The notes beneath the pieces were generated by a model that did not search any database, had not been told where the DNA came from, and saw nothing but the letters and a program-made list of their open reading frames with translations. The translations under genes were made by a program, and so were the position numbers. From Cytobacillus kochii (GTDB lineage: Bacteria > Bacillota > Bacilli > Bacillales > Cytobacillaceae), in assembly GCF_020171845.1 (NCBI RefSeq), contig NZ_JAIVAM010000019.1:1-64000 (forward strand): a DNA stretch of 64,000 nt. The letters are read 5' to 3'. Shown here one piece after another: positions 33,916 to 42,402 of this stretch. Positions within the stretch are counted from its first letter, which is position 1. Every line of letters begins with the position of its first letter.

Positions 33916-34914
33916 TTATAAGAAAGAACTCAAAATCAAATAAGTTAACCCGGCTATTGTTGCTGAAATCGGCAAAGTAATAACCCAAGTTATTAACATA
34001 CGTTGTGCTGTTCCCCATTTGACTCCTTTTACTCGATGGGCTGAACCTACACCGAGGATAGATGAAGAAATAACATGAGTTGTACTAACTGGCATATGTA
34101 GTGCGGTTGCACCAAAAATGACCATTGCCCCCGTAATGTCTGCTGCTACTCCGTTAACAGGGCGAATCTTCATGATTTTACCGCCAACTGTTTTAATGAT
34201 CTTCCAACCACCAACAGATGTACCTAGTCCCATCGCGATTGCACAAGATAATTGGACCCAAAAAGGAATGTCCGTAGAAGTTACATAGTTATTGGAGATT
34301 AACGCTAGTGTGATAATCCCCATCGCTTTTTGTGCATCATTTGTACCGTGGGTATATGATTGCAATGCAGCGGTGAAAATTTGTATCGTTCTAAAATTTC
34401 TATTTGTCTTTGTTAAATTATTATTTCTAAAAACAACTTTAAAAATGCTATAAATAATAAATCCGGCTGCAAAAGCAATCAGTGGCGAAAAAATGAGTGC
34501 CTGTATGATACCGATAAATCCACTATAGTTTAATGCAGAAAACCCAGCTGACGCAATGGCAGCACCTGCAATTGAGCCAATTAAAGCATGAGAGGATGAA
34601 CTTGGTATGCCGAAATACCAAGTCAATAGGTTCCAGAAAATCGCTGCTATAAGGGCAGATAGTATGACAATTGAGCCATTTTGTAATGTGAAAGGATCGA
34701 CAATATCCTTCGTAATCGTTTTCGCTACACCTGTAAAAGTCATTGCACCTACAAAGTTCATTGTTGCAGCTAGTATAATAGCGTGTCTAGGTTTCAAAGC
34801 TTTCGTTGACACTGAAGTTGCAATAGCATTTGCTGTATCGTGAAATCCGTTAATAAAGTCAAAAATTAAAGCGAAAATGACGATTAATACTGTGATAATT
34901 AAAATTGCATCCAT
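33916..34914 (-). CDS. pit: Low-affinity inorganic phosphate transporter, PiT family
   Basis: 332 residues. Two copies of the PiT signature: FDFINGFHDTANAIATSVST near the N-terminus and ALQSYTHGTNDAQKAMGI in the second half, with about ten membrane segments. Imports phosphate as a metal-phosphate complex with protons or sodium. It begins 13 bases after the DUF47 gene on the same strand, the ykaA-pit arrangement known from Bacillus. Confidence 0.94.
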   Translation of the reverse strand: MDAILIITVLIVIFALIFDFINGFHDTANAIATSVSTKALKPRHAIILAATMNFVGAMTFTGVAKTITKDIVDPFTLQNGSIVILSALIAAIFWNLLTWYFGIPSSSSHALIGSIAGAAIASAGFSALNYSGFIGIIQALIFSPLIAFAAGFIIYSIFKVVFRNNNLTKTNRNFRTIQIFTAALQSYTHGTNDAQKAMGIITLALISNNYVTSTDIPFWVQLSCAIAMGLGTSVGGWKIIKTVGGKIMKIRPVNGVAADITGAMVIFGATALHMPVSTTHVISSSILGVGSAHRVKGVKWGTAQRMLITWVITLPISATIAGLTYLILSSFL

Positions 34915-34927
34915 TAGTTATTGCTCC

Positions 34928-35548
34928 TCACGCGTTTTTCATTATAATTGTTTCGAATGCGTTGGCAACTGTTTGGCAGCTGTCAGCAATTTCCTCTAGG
35001 TTTTCGTAAATTTCTTTTTTCTGAATGATGCGAATTGGATCTTTTTCAACGGAAAAAAGATGTTTAATAGATTGGCGTAATACGCCGTCGCATTTTGATT
35101 CGAGGTCTTTGATTTTAATTGCATGATCTCGTATTTTTAGCAACTTTTTAGAGGATAATAGCTCAACTGATTTTTCAATTTCTACTGCACTTTGTTGAAT
35201 AGCTTCTACAAACTTCAACATATATTCATCAGCATTAATGATGGAGTACATTTCAAATAAATCTGCTGTTTGTTCAAAACCATCTAATACGTCATCCATA
35301 GCCATTGCAAGATGAAGAATATCTTCTCTTTCAATTGGTGTAATGAAGGCATTGTTTAATTCTTTAATTGTTTCATGAACAAGTGTGTCGCCTTTTGTTT
35401 CGTATTCTTTCATTTTTTCTGAGAAAATTTTCAAGTCACTAATGTTATTTAGCTTATAATCGGCGAAATACATTGCTCCTTCTTTTAAGTTGATTGCAAT
35501 ATCACTTAACAATTTATTGAATTTATCTTGTTTTTTAAAAACCATCAT
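34928..35548 (-). CDS. DUF47 (PhoU-like, YkaA) family protein
   Basis: 206 residues, all-helical PhoU-like protein. Visible: FSEKMKEYETKGDTLVHETI and TPIEREDILHLAMAMDDVLDG, where the Glu/Asp residues form the metal sites of PhoU-fold proteins. Members next to pit genes are thought to regulate the transporter. Two adjacent ATGs (35548, 35545) follow TGGGGGT. First gene of the pit operon. Confidence 0.9.
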   Translation of the reverse strand: MMVFKKQDKFNKLLSDIAINLKEGAMYFADYKLNNISDLKIFSEKMKEYETKGDTLVHETIKELNNAFITPIEREDILHLAMAMDDVLDGFEQTADLFEMYSIINADEYMLKFVEAIQQSAVEIEKSVELLSSKKLLKIRDHAIKIKDLESKCDGVLRQSIKHLFSVEKDPIRIIQKKEIYENLEEIADSCQTVANAFETIIMKNA

Positions 35549-35996
35549 TAATACCCCCAGTAATTTTCGGAAAATAAACCCTTCAAACGTTATTATTTTA
35601 AACGAAAAATTTTATTGTATAAAGCGTAATTTTCGGGTCTAGAAGAAAAATGTCGAATTGTGTTTAATTGTAATCATATTGTAATGTTTCTTATTATTCA
35701 ATAAAAATCTTCATATCCCCTGTTACTACTGACTTTATAAGAGTGTGAGTGGGTAAAATTTATTCTATCTTTCATGAATTTGTTGTGTTCGCCTTTACAA
35801 AAAATTAATAAAGTTTTTCTTTACTTTTACATTATTCCTTAACTTAATTAATATCTATTCATATTAGAGTGACTTAAAAGTACTGCGCATTTATTTGATT
35901 GTTATGCATTTTTCTGATAATATATATTTCTTCTCACTTACACAACGTCAGATTACTCTCCATCAGCGGCTAATTATAAAAATGGAGGTAAATGAT
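35549..35996. other. Intergenic region between divergent DUF47 and helD genes
   Basis: About 450 AT-rich bases. No Pho box, riboswitch, terminator or supported small gene was recognised. An in-frame extension of the helicase to 35895 lacks a ribosome site and is rejected. Confidence 0.4.
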
Positions 35997-38273
35997 ATGA
36001 CAACGGTACATCAACACCCCGATTACAATGAAGAAAACCAGCGCTTAGAATATACCAAAAGATATATGGAAGCTGTTATTAAAACAGCAGAGACATCGAA
36101 GGATAATTTTCAAGACAATATGAAAGCAGCCTTTAAAGACGTCGATTCCAGTTTGGGTTATTCGTCTTTATTAACGAATGCTCGCTTTTTTGATATGTCA
36201 AAAGAAGAGCTATCAAGCTTGAAAAAGTCCCGACTGAAACCATATTTTGCAAGAATTGATTTTTCCAGAGATGATCAACCAGTGGAAGAAGTCATCTATA
36301 TTGGAAAAACATCTTTATACTCAAGAGAAAATCAGGATCAATTAATTGTCGATTGGCGTTCACCAATAGCAAATCTTTATTATGAAGGCAGACTAGGGGA
36401 TGTTTCGTATGTCTCTAATGGAGAGAATTTTAACGGTGAGCTTTTATTAAAAAGACAATTTATGATGGAGCGTGGCCTCCTTACTGAGATTCGTGATATT
36501 GATTTGACAACAAATGATCAATTGCTACAAGAAACGCTAGCTGGAAGTGCAAGTAATCGCCTCACAGAAATCGTATCTACTATACAAGAGGAACAAAATA
36601 AAGTTATCAGAGCTGATTTGAATAAACCTATCATCGTTCAAGGCGGTGCGGGAAGTGGTAAAACGACGATTGCTTTACACCGAATTAGTTATTTTATCTT
36701 CCAATACAAAGAAAACTTTCAACCTGAGCAATTGATGATTATTGCCCCAAGTAATCTATTCCTTGATTATATTTCCGAAGCGCTACCTGAGCTTGGTGTT
36801 GAGAATATTAAGCAAAAAACGTACGAGGATTATGTCATAGGAGCATTACAAAAGAATAATATAAAATTGAAAAAAGACGATAAGTTAATTCAATTGTTAG
36901 AGAAAAATCATCAAAAGGAAACAGTTCATGTGCTTCAAATATCAAAGTTGAAGGGATCTAAAGTTTTTCAAACCATACTGAATGAATATATGAAAGAAAT
37001 ATTTCTAACTTTTCATCCTCCTACTGATTTTTATGTTGATAAGTATCGATTATATAAAAGTGCGCGATTTGTAAAATTATTGGAAGAAGATTTTTATTAT
37101 TTACCTTTGTATAAGAGACTAAATAAGTTACGTTCGATTTTACAAAATGAAATAAAACATAAAAAAAAGAAAATGCTTGAGAAAATTGAAATGTTTTATG
37201 ATGACAAAATTGAAAGAGCATTATATCAAGCGAAAGATTCCGTGAAGAGAAAAAAATATGTCTCACAAGCCCTTGATAAGAAAGAAGCAAGGTTGAAAGA
37301 GATGACAACGGCAATAAAGACATCGGTTGCTACATATATGAAGCAATTTCCTAAAAAGAATATTTGGACTTATTATAAAGATTTATTTCAAAACCCACAG
37401 CAATTAGTGAAACGTTCACTTAATCAGTTAACACAAGTAGAAGCAGAAAATATTATTCGTTATCAACAAGACTTGTTTAAGGGGCGAATGTATGAAAGAG
37501 AAGATTTAGCTTTATTATTGTATTTGCAGGTTCATTTGTTTGGAATTGAAAAAGAGTGGAAAGTAAAAAACATAGTCATCGATGAGGCGCAAGATTATAC
37601 GTTCATGGAACTTCTTTCTCTTAAGAAAGCAGCTGATACCGATATGTTTACATTAGTTGGAGACTTAGCGCAAGGTATACACTCTTATAGAGGGCTTACA
37701 TCTTGGGCGGACGTAAAAGCCGAGATTTTCCCTCGAGCCACTTATACAGAATTGCAGAAGAGTTACCGGACTACTGTAGAAATTATGAAAGCAGCTAATC
37801 ATATATTAAAAAAACTGCCGTATACCTTTCCTGAAGTAAAGCCAGTTGTTAGACATGGAGAGCATCCGCAGTTTATTCCATCCCGCGAAGGCAAGCACTA
37901 TATACATGTCCTAGAGGCTAAATTACTTAAAGTCAAAGAAGAAGGGTTTAAAACTTTTGCATTAATTGGGAAAACGATGAACGATTGTATGAAGCTTTAT
38001 CAACAATTTGAAAAAAATGGCGAAATGCCGGTTTATTTACTAGGAGAACATGGACAAATTCCTAAAGAATCAGTCGTCATTGTTCCGGCTTATTTAGCCA
38101 AAGGTTTAGAGTTTGACGTAGTATTTATCTTTTCAATTGATGAAGTATTTACCTCAAAAGCTCCTTTAGAAATACAGTTGTTATATGTGGCAATGACTAG
38201 ACCGCTTCATCGTTTATATTTTTATGGAAATAAAAAAACAGACTTTTTACTTGAGGAGGATGAGAGATGGTAA
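35997..38273 (+). CDS. helD: HelD-type UvrD/Rep-family helicase
   Basis: 758 residues from the ATG at 35997 (AATGGAGG nine bases upstream). Superfamily 1 ATPase: Walker A VQGGAGSGKTT near residue 213, Walker B IVIDEAQDYT, TLVGDLAQGIHSYRG, and the C-terminal LLYVAMTRPLHRLYFYG. The N-terminal coiled-coil EENQRLEYTKRYMEAVIKT and the long helical insertion between motifs fit HelD, which in B. subtilis (774 aa) binds RNA polymerase and recycles stalled enzyme from DNA. Its stop overlaps the next start by seven bases. Confidence 0.87.
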   Translation: MTTVHQHPDYNEENQRLEYTKRYMEAVIKTAETSKDNFQDNMKAAFKDVDSSLGYSSLLTNARFFDMSKEELSSLKKSRLKPYFARIDFSRDDQPVEEVIYIGKTSLYSRENQDQLIVDWRSPIANLYYEGRLGDVSYVSNGENFNGELLLKRQFMMERGLLTEIRDIDLTTNDQLLQETLAGSASNRLTEIVSTIQEEQNKVIRADLNKPIIVQGGAGSGKTTIALHRISYFIFQYKENFQPEQLMIIAPSNLFLDYISEALPELGVENIKQKTYEDYVIGALQKNNIKLKKDDKLIQLLEKNHQKETVHVLQISKLKGSKVFQTILNEYMKEIFLTFHPPTDFYVDKYRLYKSARFVKLLEEDFYYLPLYKRLNKLRSILQNEIKHKKKKMLEKIEMFYDDKIERALYQAKDSVKRKKYVSQALDKKEARLKEMTTAIKTSVATYMKQFPKKNIWTYYKDLFQNPQQLVKRSLNQLTQVEAENIIRYQQDLFKGRMYEREDLALLLYLQVHLFGIEKEWKVKNIVIDEAQDYTFMELLSLKKAADTDMFTLVGDLAQGIHSYRGLTSWADVKAEIFPRATYTELQKSYRTTVEIMKAANHILKKLPYTFPEVKPVVRHGEHPQFIPSREGKHYIHVLEAKLLKVKEEGFKTFALIGKTMNDCMKLYQQFEKNGEMPVYLLGEHGQIPKESVVIVPAYLAKGLEFDVVFIFSIDEVFTSKAPLEIQLLYVAMTRPLHRLYFYGNKKTDFLLEEDERW

Positions 38274-39085
38274 AAATACCTAATGTAAAATTAGCAAATG
38301 GGGTCTTGATGCCCCAATTTGGTTTAGGTGTATATAAAGTAGAAGAAGGGAAGGAAGTGGAAAATGTCGTAAGGAATGCGATTCAACTAGGTTATCGCTT
38401 AATCGATACTGCAAGCTTCTATGATAATGAAGAAGGTGTTGGTAGAGCAATTGAACAAAGTGGCATACCTAGAGAAGAGCTGTTTATTACGACAAAGGTT
38501 TGGAATGATGATCATGGATATGAGCAGACGATTGCAGCTTTTAAGAAAAGTTTGAAAAAATTACATTTATCTTATATTGATTTATATTTAATCCATTGGC
38601 CTATGCCAAATAAGTATAAAGATACGTGGCGAGCACTTGAGTATTTGTATGAAGAAGGGTTAGTAAAGGCAATAGGCGTTAGTAATTTTCACGAACATCA
38701 CTTAGAAGAAATAAAAAAAGTCGCAAAAATAATGCCAATGGTCAATCAGGTTGAGTTGCACCCGCAATTATCACAACAACCACTTCGTGAATATTGCTGG
38801 AGTAACAACATTCAAGTGGAGGCGTGGGCGCCAATTGCAAGAGGTGAACTTTCTTCGGAGCCACAATTTGTTACCTTAAGTAAAAAATATAATAAAACAG
38901 TCTCGCAAATTATTCTGCGTTGGCATATACAAAAACAGGTAATCGTTATACCTAAAACAACGAAATTAAAGAGGCTAGAGGAAAATCAAGCTATATTTGA
39001 TTTTGCTCTGTCTGACGAGGATATGAGCGTTATTGACGATTATAATAAAAATAAACGGATGGGTAAAAATCCTGACGATTTGTAA
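38267..39085 (+). CDS. Aldo/keto reductase
   Basis: 272 residues, AKR5-like. MPQFGLGVYKVEEG, IDTASFYDNEEGVGRAI (catalytic Asp and Tyr), TTKVWNDDHGY, DLYLIHWPMP, AIGVSNFHEHHLEE and a C-terminal VIPKTTKLKRLEEN (NADPH phosphate site) are all present, so the enzyme should be active. Starts inside the last codons of helD with GAGGAGG, so translation is coupled. Substrate unknown; relatives reduce methylglyoxal and other aldehydes. Confidence 0.93.
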   Translation: MVKIPNVKLANGVLMPQFGLGVYKVEEGKEVENVVRNAIQLGYRLIDTASFYDNEEGVGRAIEQSGIPREELFITTKVWNDDHGYEQTIAAFKKSLKKLHLSYIDLYLIHWPMPNKYKDTWRALEYLYEEGLVKAIGVSNFHEHHLEEIKKVAKIMPMVNQVELHPQLSQQPLREYCWSNNIQVEAWAPIARGELSSEPQFVTLSKKYNKTVSQIILRWHIQKQVIVIPKTTKLKRLEENQAIFDFALSDEDMSVIDDYNKNKRMGKNPDDL

Positions 39086-39196
39086 TTGCTATTTCCATAT
39101 TAGGAAAAAACTGAATGAATGATTCGTTGAGTGCTTTCACAACCTAAGTGTACATCTAATGAAGATGAAATAGATGTAATGAAGGAGTGAAGAGCA

Positions 39197-39457
39197 TTGT
39201 TTAGCTTTTTATGGTCATTAATTATAGGTGGACTTATCGGCTGGGTAGCGAGTTTAATCGCAGGTAGAGATATCCCAGGAGGAGTTATAGGCAATATTAT
39301 TGCTGGCTTCATCGGAGCTTGGTTAGGGACTCTTATTTTAGGAGACTGGGGACCAGTAATCGCAGATTTTGCTATAATTCCAGCGATCATTGGTGCGATT
39401 GTGCTTGCCTTTATCGTAAGTTTCATCATGAGGTCCATGAGGAAATCGACAGATTAA
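39197..39457 (+). CDS. GlsB/YeaQ/YmgE-family small membrane protein
   Basis: 86 residues, three membrane segments, Gly-rich (WSLIIGGLIGWVASLIAGRD, GGVIGNIIAGFIGAWLG). Family members are stress-induced membrane proteins; GlsB in enterococci works with an Asp23-type partner not seen here. TTG start, eight bases after GAAGGAGTG. A hairpin repeat (copy B) lies 20 bases after the stop. Confidence 0.88.
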   Translation: MFSFLWSLIIGGLIGWVASLIAGRDIPGGVIGNIIAGFIGAWLGTLILGDWGPVIADFAIIPAIIGAIVLAFIVSFIMRSMRKSTD

Positions 39458-39477
39458 AATAAGTAAAACGAACAATT

Positions 39478-39550
39478 TGAACTGTACTCCAATTGTTAGA
39501 AACATGAGCTAACAATTGGAGGTGCAGTTTTTTTATGGCTAAATTTAAGG
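39478..39550 (+). repeat. Hairpin repeat copy B, probable IS end remnant acting as terminator
   Basis: CCAATTGTTAG (39489-39499) pairs perfectly with CTAACAATTGG (39509-39519), extended by CTGTAC/GTGCAG with one G-T pair, then a T-run and ATGGCTAAATTTAAGG. It aligns with copy A (6340-6410) from TGAAC through the first codons MAKF, then the two diverge. Placed between convergent genes, it terminates the glsB-like gene. Confidence 0.65.
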
Positions 39551-39649
39551 AGCACTTCACTTCGAATTTGCTCGTTGTTTTGTGTTTTTATTATCGATTG
39601 TAAATAGATAAATAAAAGAGCCGATAATAGACTTTGTACTTTGTTTCCT

Positions 39650-40561
39650 TTATGGACATAATGAGCGGAAGTCTGCAGGTGCCGGACAAGTGATCTCCTG
39701 TTTTTCTTTTGTGAAGGGGTGCTGCCATTCAAGTTTATAAGCATGTAATGCTTGTCTAGTTAGCAGGTTCTTTCCTCCATATAAATGATCACCAACGAGT
39801 GGATGTCCGATATGACTTAAATGGACACGAATTTGATGGGTTCTGCCTGTATCGAGTTGACAAGTAATGAGTGAAATATTTTTTTTGCTATCATAAGCTT
39901 GGACGTCATAGGTCGTTTTGGCATATTGCCCTGTAGTTGAGACTCTCCGCTTATTGGAATGATGGCGATCCTTTCCGATAGGGAGTTCAATACTATCATG
40001 TTTATTTTTTAGTTGGCCATGGACGAGAGCCATATACGTGCGCTTGATAGATCTTTGTGCAAGTTCTGTATCAAGGATAGCACCTGCTAAAGAATGTTTA
40101 GCAAACAGTATCACTCCAGATGTCTCCTTATCTAATCGGTGAATATGTCGAATGTAAGTAGATTCACCCTGAAGTTGCATATAATATTTGGCTGCATCTA
40201 AAAGGGTATTTTTTTGAACTAAGGTGTGTGGGTGTGTTTCCATCCCAGCAGGTTTGTTAAAAATGATTAAATGATCATCCTCGTACCTAACATCTACATC
40301 TGTATAGAAACCATCATTCTCAAGCGTTTCTACCTGAGGGTCCGTTAAAAGTTTGAATTGTAACCGATCTCCTTGGATTAGTGGCTTTTCCCATACAATA
40401 GGGTTGTTATTCTTTTTTACGCATCCCTCCATGCGCATTTGATGGGTCAGCTTTTTAGGGGCGCCCCAAATCTCTCTAAACAATTGCGTTGCAGATTGAC
40501 CAGCCCATTTTTTTGGAATGGTTAATTCAAACCATTCTCCTTTTTTACTTACTGTTACCAT
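39650..40561 (-). CDS. RluA-family pseudouridine synthase
   Basis: 303 residues. Catalytic motif HRLDKETSGVILFAK around residue 145, followed by IKRTYMALVHG and CQLDTGRTHQIRVHLSHIGHPLVGDHLYG, the hallmark of RluA/RluD enzymes. The N-terminal 80 residues carry an S4-like RNA-binding region. Matches YhcT by its position beside yhcU. RNA target (23S or tRNA site) cannot be assigned. Confidence 0.93.
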   Translation of the reverse strand: MVTVSKKGEWFELTIPKKWAGQSATQLFREIWGAPKKLTHQMRMEGCVKKNNNPIVWEKPLIQGDRLQFKLLTDPQVETLENDGFYTDVDVRYEDDHLIIFNKPAGMETHPHTLVQKNTLLDAAKYYMQLQGESTYIRHIHRLDKETSGVILFAKHSLAGAILDTELAQRSIKRTYMALVHGQLKNKHDSIELPIGKDRHHSNKRRVSTTGQYAKTTYDVQAYDSKKNISLITCQLDTGRTHQIRVHLSHIGHPLVGDHLYGGKNLLTRQALHAYKLEWQHPFTKEKQEITCPAPADFRSLCP

Positions 40562-40773
40562 TATTTACTTCCTTCCTTTTAAGCATATCATATAGTGTTT
40601 ATTCATATAGATGAAAGTGTATTTAACAAGGATTATTCAAGTTCTCTTGTAGAAAACGATATTTGCATCAATAGTATATAAAATCATGGTGATAATTACC
40701 ACCGAGAGGCAAAAGTAGTTTATGCTATTCTATTGGTAATCATGAAGTATTAGTGAACAAAGGTGGGTTACTT

Positions 40774-41145
40774 GTGAAAGTAGTTTTTGCGGCAACAACA
40801 GAACAAGAGGAGCAAATTGAAGCATTGGTCGATAAAATGTTTCATCATGTTTTACCTCATTATTTTTCAGAAAAAGAATTACAGACATTTGGTGACATGA
40901 ATATTTTAAAGCCGACAGAGAAGTGTATGGAAACTTTAGGAGATGCTTACTCGGTATTGGCTAGTTTACAAACTTTAATGCACCTCCTTGAAGATGCAGG
41001 GCTGAAGAAAGAACATTGTGAGTTATTTAAAAGAAATACTGAGATTTTAAATCGTTTTGATATCTCTTTTCCATTTTCCTTTCATCATTTCCTTCCTGAA
41101 CAAACGAAAGAGCCAATAAATATAGACCAAGCTTACTTACAGTAA
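40774..41145 (+). CDS. yhcU: YhcU family protein (DUF5365)
   Basis: 123 residues from the GTG at 40774 (AAAGGTGGG upstream). Begins MKVVFAATTEQEEQIEALVD; a mixed helical protein with no membrane segment or known catalytic motif. Family known only from Bacillaceae, function unknown. In B. subtilis it likewise neighbours the pseudouridine synthase gene yhcT, here divergent from it. Confidence 0.82.
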   Translation: MKVVFAATTEQEEQIEALVDKMFHHVLPHYFSEKELQTFGDMNILKPTEKCMETLGDAYSVLASLQTLMHLLEDAGLKKEHCELFKRNTEILNRFDISFPFSFHHFLPEQTKEPINIDQAYLQ

Positions 41146-41167
41146 GAATCATTTAAAAGGGAAGTAC

Positions 41168-41210
41168 AAAAAACGACCAAATTTATTTATGAACATTTGG
41201 TCGTTTTTTT
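41168..41210. terminator. Bidirectional terminator between yhcU and the thioredoxin-like gene
   Basis: AAAACGACCAAAT pairs perfectly with ATTTGGTCGTTTT around a 12-base loop, with T-run on the right and A-run on the left. Confidence 0.92.
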
Positions 41211-41222
41211 ATTTATCCGTTT

Positions 41223-41696
41223 TTATTCTGTTACGTTTTCTTCAAACCAATCTTGAAATACAGCTTCTTCTTGGTATCCTGTAATACGAGCTACTTCTTT
41301 TCCATCTTCATAATGCACAATAGTTGGTGTTTCTGAAATACCAAAGTCATTCCAACCTTGATCGAATTCTAGTAAGTTGTATTGTAATAAGTCAACGCCC
41401 ATATCATCAGATAAAGGAGCAACAATTGGAGTTGTTCTTTGGCAGTGAGGGCATGTTGGGCTAAAAAAGTATACCGTAGCTTCGCCGCTTTCACTTAATT
41501 GACTCTCTAAATCCTCTGGTAACACAATATTGCTATAATTAGGATCATCTAACTGATCAATCGTTTCTTGCTCTAAATCAGTTGTTCCATAAGGGTTGTC
41601 CCCTGAAACTTTTTGATCGTTCTGCATTTTTGTTAACAGTGCAACTCCGCCAAAAAGAATAATAATGACTGCTAAGAATATGATGATTTTTTTCAT
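41223..41696 (-). CDS. Membrane-anchored thioredoxin-like protein with CPHC active site
   Basis: 157 residues from the ATG at 41696 (GGGGGAGAAG upstream). One N-terminal membrane anchor (residues 3-22), then an extracellular thioredoxin fold with FFSPTCPHCQRTTP and cis-Pro in SETPTIVHY. CPHC is the DsbA-type oxidising motif, but the protein lacks the large helical insert of DsbA/BdbD. It overlaps the bdbC stop-start by four bases, so it is probably the thiol partner oxidised by BdbC. Confidence 0.88.
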   Translation of the reverse strand: MKKIIIFLAVIIILFGGVALLTKMQNDQKVSGDNPYGTTDLEQETIDQLDDPNYSNIVLPEDLESQLSESGEATVYFFSPTCPHCQRTTPIVAPLSDDMGVDLLQYNLLEFDQGWNDFGISETPTIVHYEDGKEVARITGYQEEAVFQDWFEENVTE

Positions 41697-42139
41697 TTGG
41701 TCTTCTCCCCCTTTGTTTTTTTCCATATCATGACACTACAAATAAAAATAATAATAAATGCAACCAATGCTAGAAATGGAATAGTGATAAAGCCAAACCA
41801 GTTAATATACTGTCCCGTACAAGGAACTCTGCCACATGCTGGAGCACTTTCAGTTAAAAAAGAAAGCTTTTGAATACCGTAATGGTAAATAGAGATGAGT
41901 CCTCCAATTCCAGATAAGATCATAGTATAAAAGCTGATTCGAAAGTCTTTTTTAACTACTGCTATGCCTAAAATGGCAATTAGAGGATACATAAGAATTC
42001 TTTGGTACCAGCATAATTCACATGGCTCATACTGTCTAATTTCGGAAAAATATAAACTGCCGAAAACAGCAATGACTGAGGCAGCCCATGCTGTAAACAG
42101 AATACTTTCCCTAGTATCCTTCTTTTCTGTTGGTTTCAT
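41693..42139 (-). CDS. bdbC: Disulfide bond formation protein, DsbB family (BdbC)
   Basis: 148 residues from the ATG at 42139 (GGGAGAACG upstream); an upstream extension to 42283 is unlike the family. Four membrane segments, the first cysteine pair in EPCELCWYQRIL and the second in ACGRVPC. Reoxidises an extracytoplasmic thiol oxidase and passes electrons to quinone. First gene of a two-gene unit with the CPHC thioredoxin-like protein. In B. subtilis BdbC/BdbD serve competence and secreted disulfide proteins. Confidence 0.92.
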   Translation of the reverse strand: MKPTEKKDTRESILFTAWAASVIAVFGSLYFSEIRQYEPCELCWYQRILMYPLIAILGIAVVKKDFRISFYTMILSGIGGLISIYHYGIQKLSFLTESAPACGRVPCTGQYINWFGFITIPFLALVAFIIIFICSVMIWKKTKGEKTK

Positions 42140-42402
42140 AACGTTCTCCCTTTTTTCATATTTATAGGCGAAATGAAAAATATGTATACTAACGTATTTT
42201 AACAAATTATACGTCTCTTTAACGTAAAAATAAACGATGCTTGAGAAAATTCTATAAAAAGTCATAAAATCAACACAAATCAAGCATAGTTATGTGTTGA
42301 CAAACGAATCTATAGGGAGAACATTTGACCAAGATTAGAAAAGGGTAAATAGGGGTATAAGAGTAACAAACGTTTGTTTCAATGAAAATAAGGGGAGTAT
42401 TT

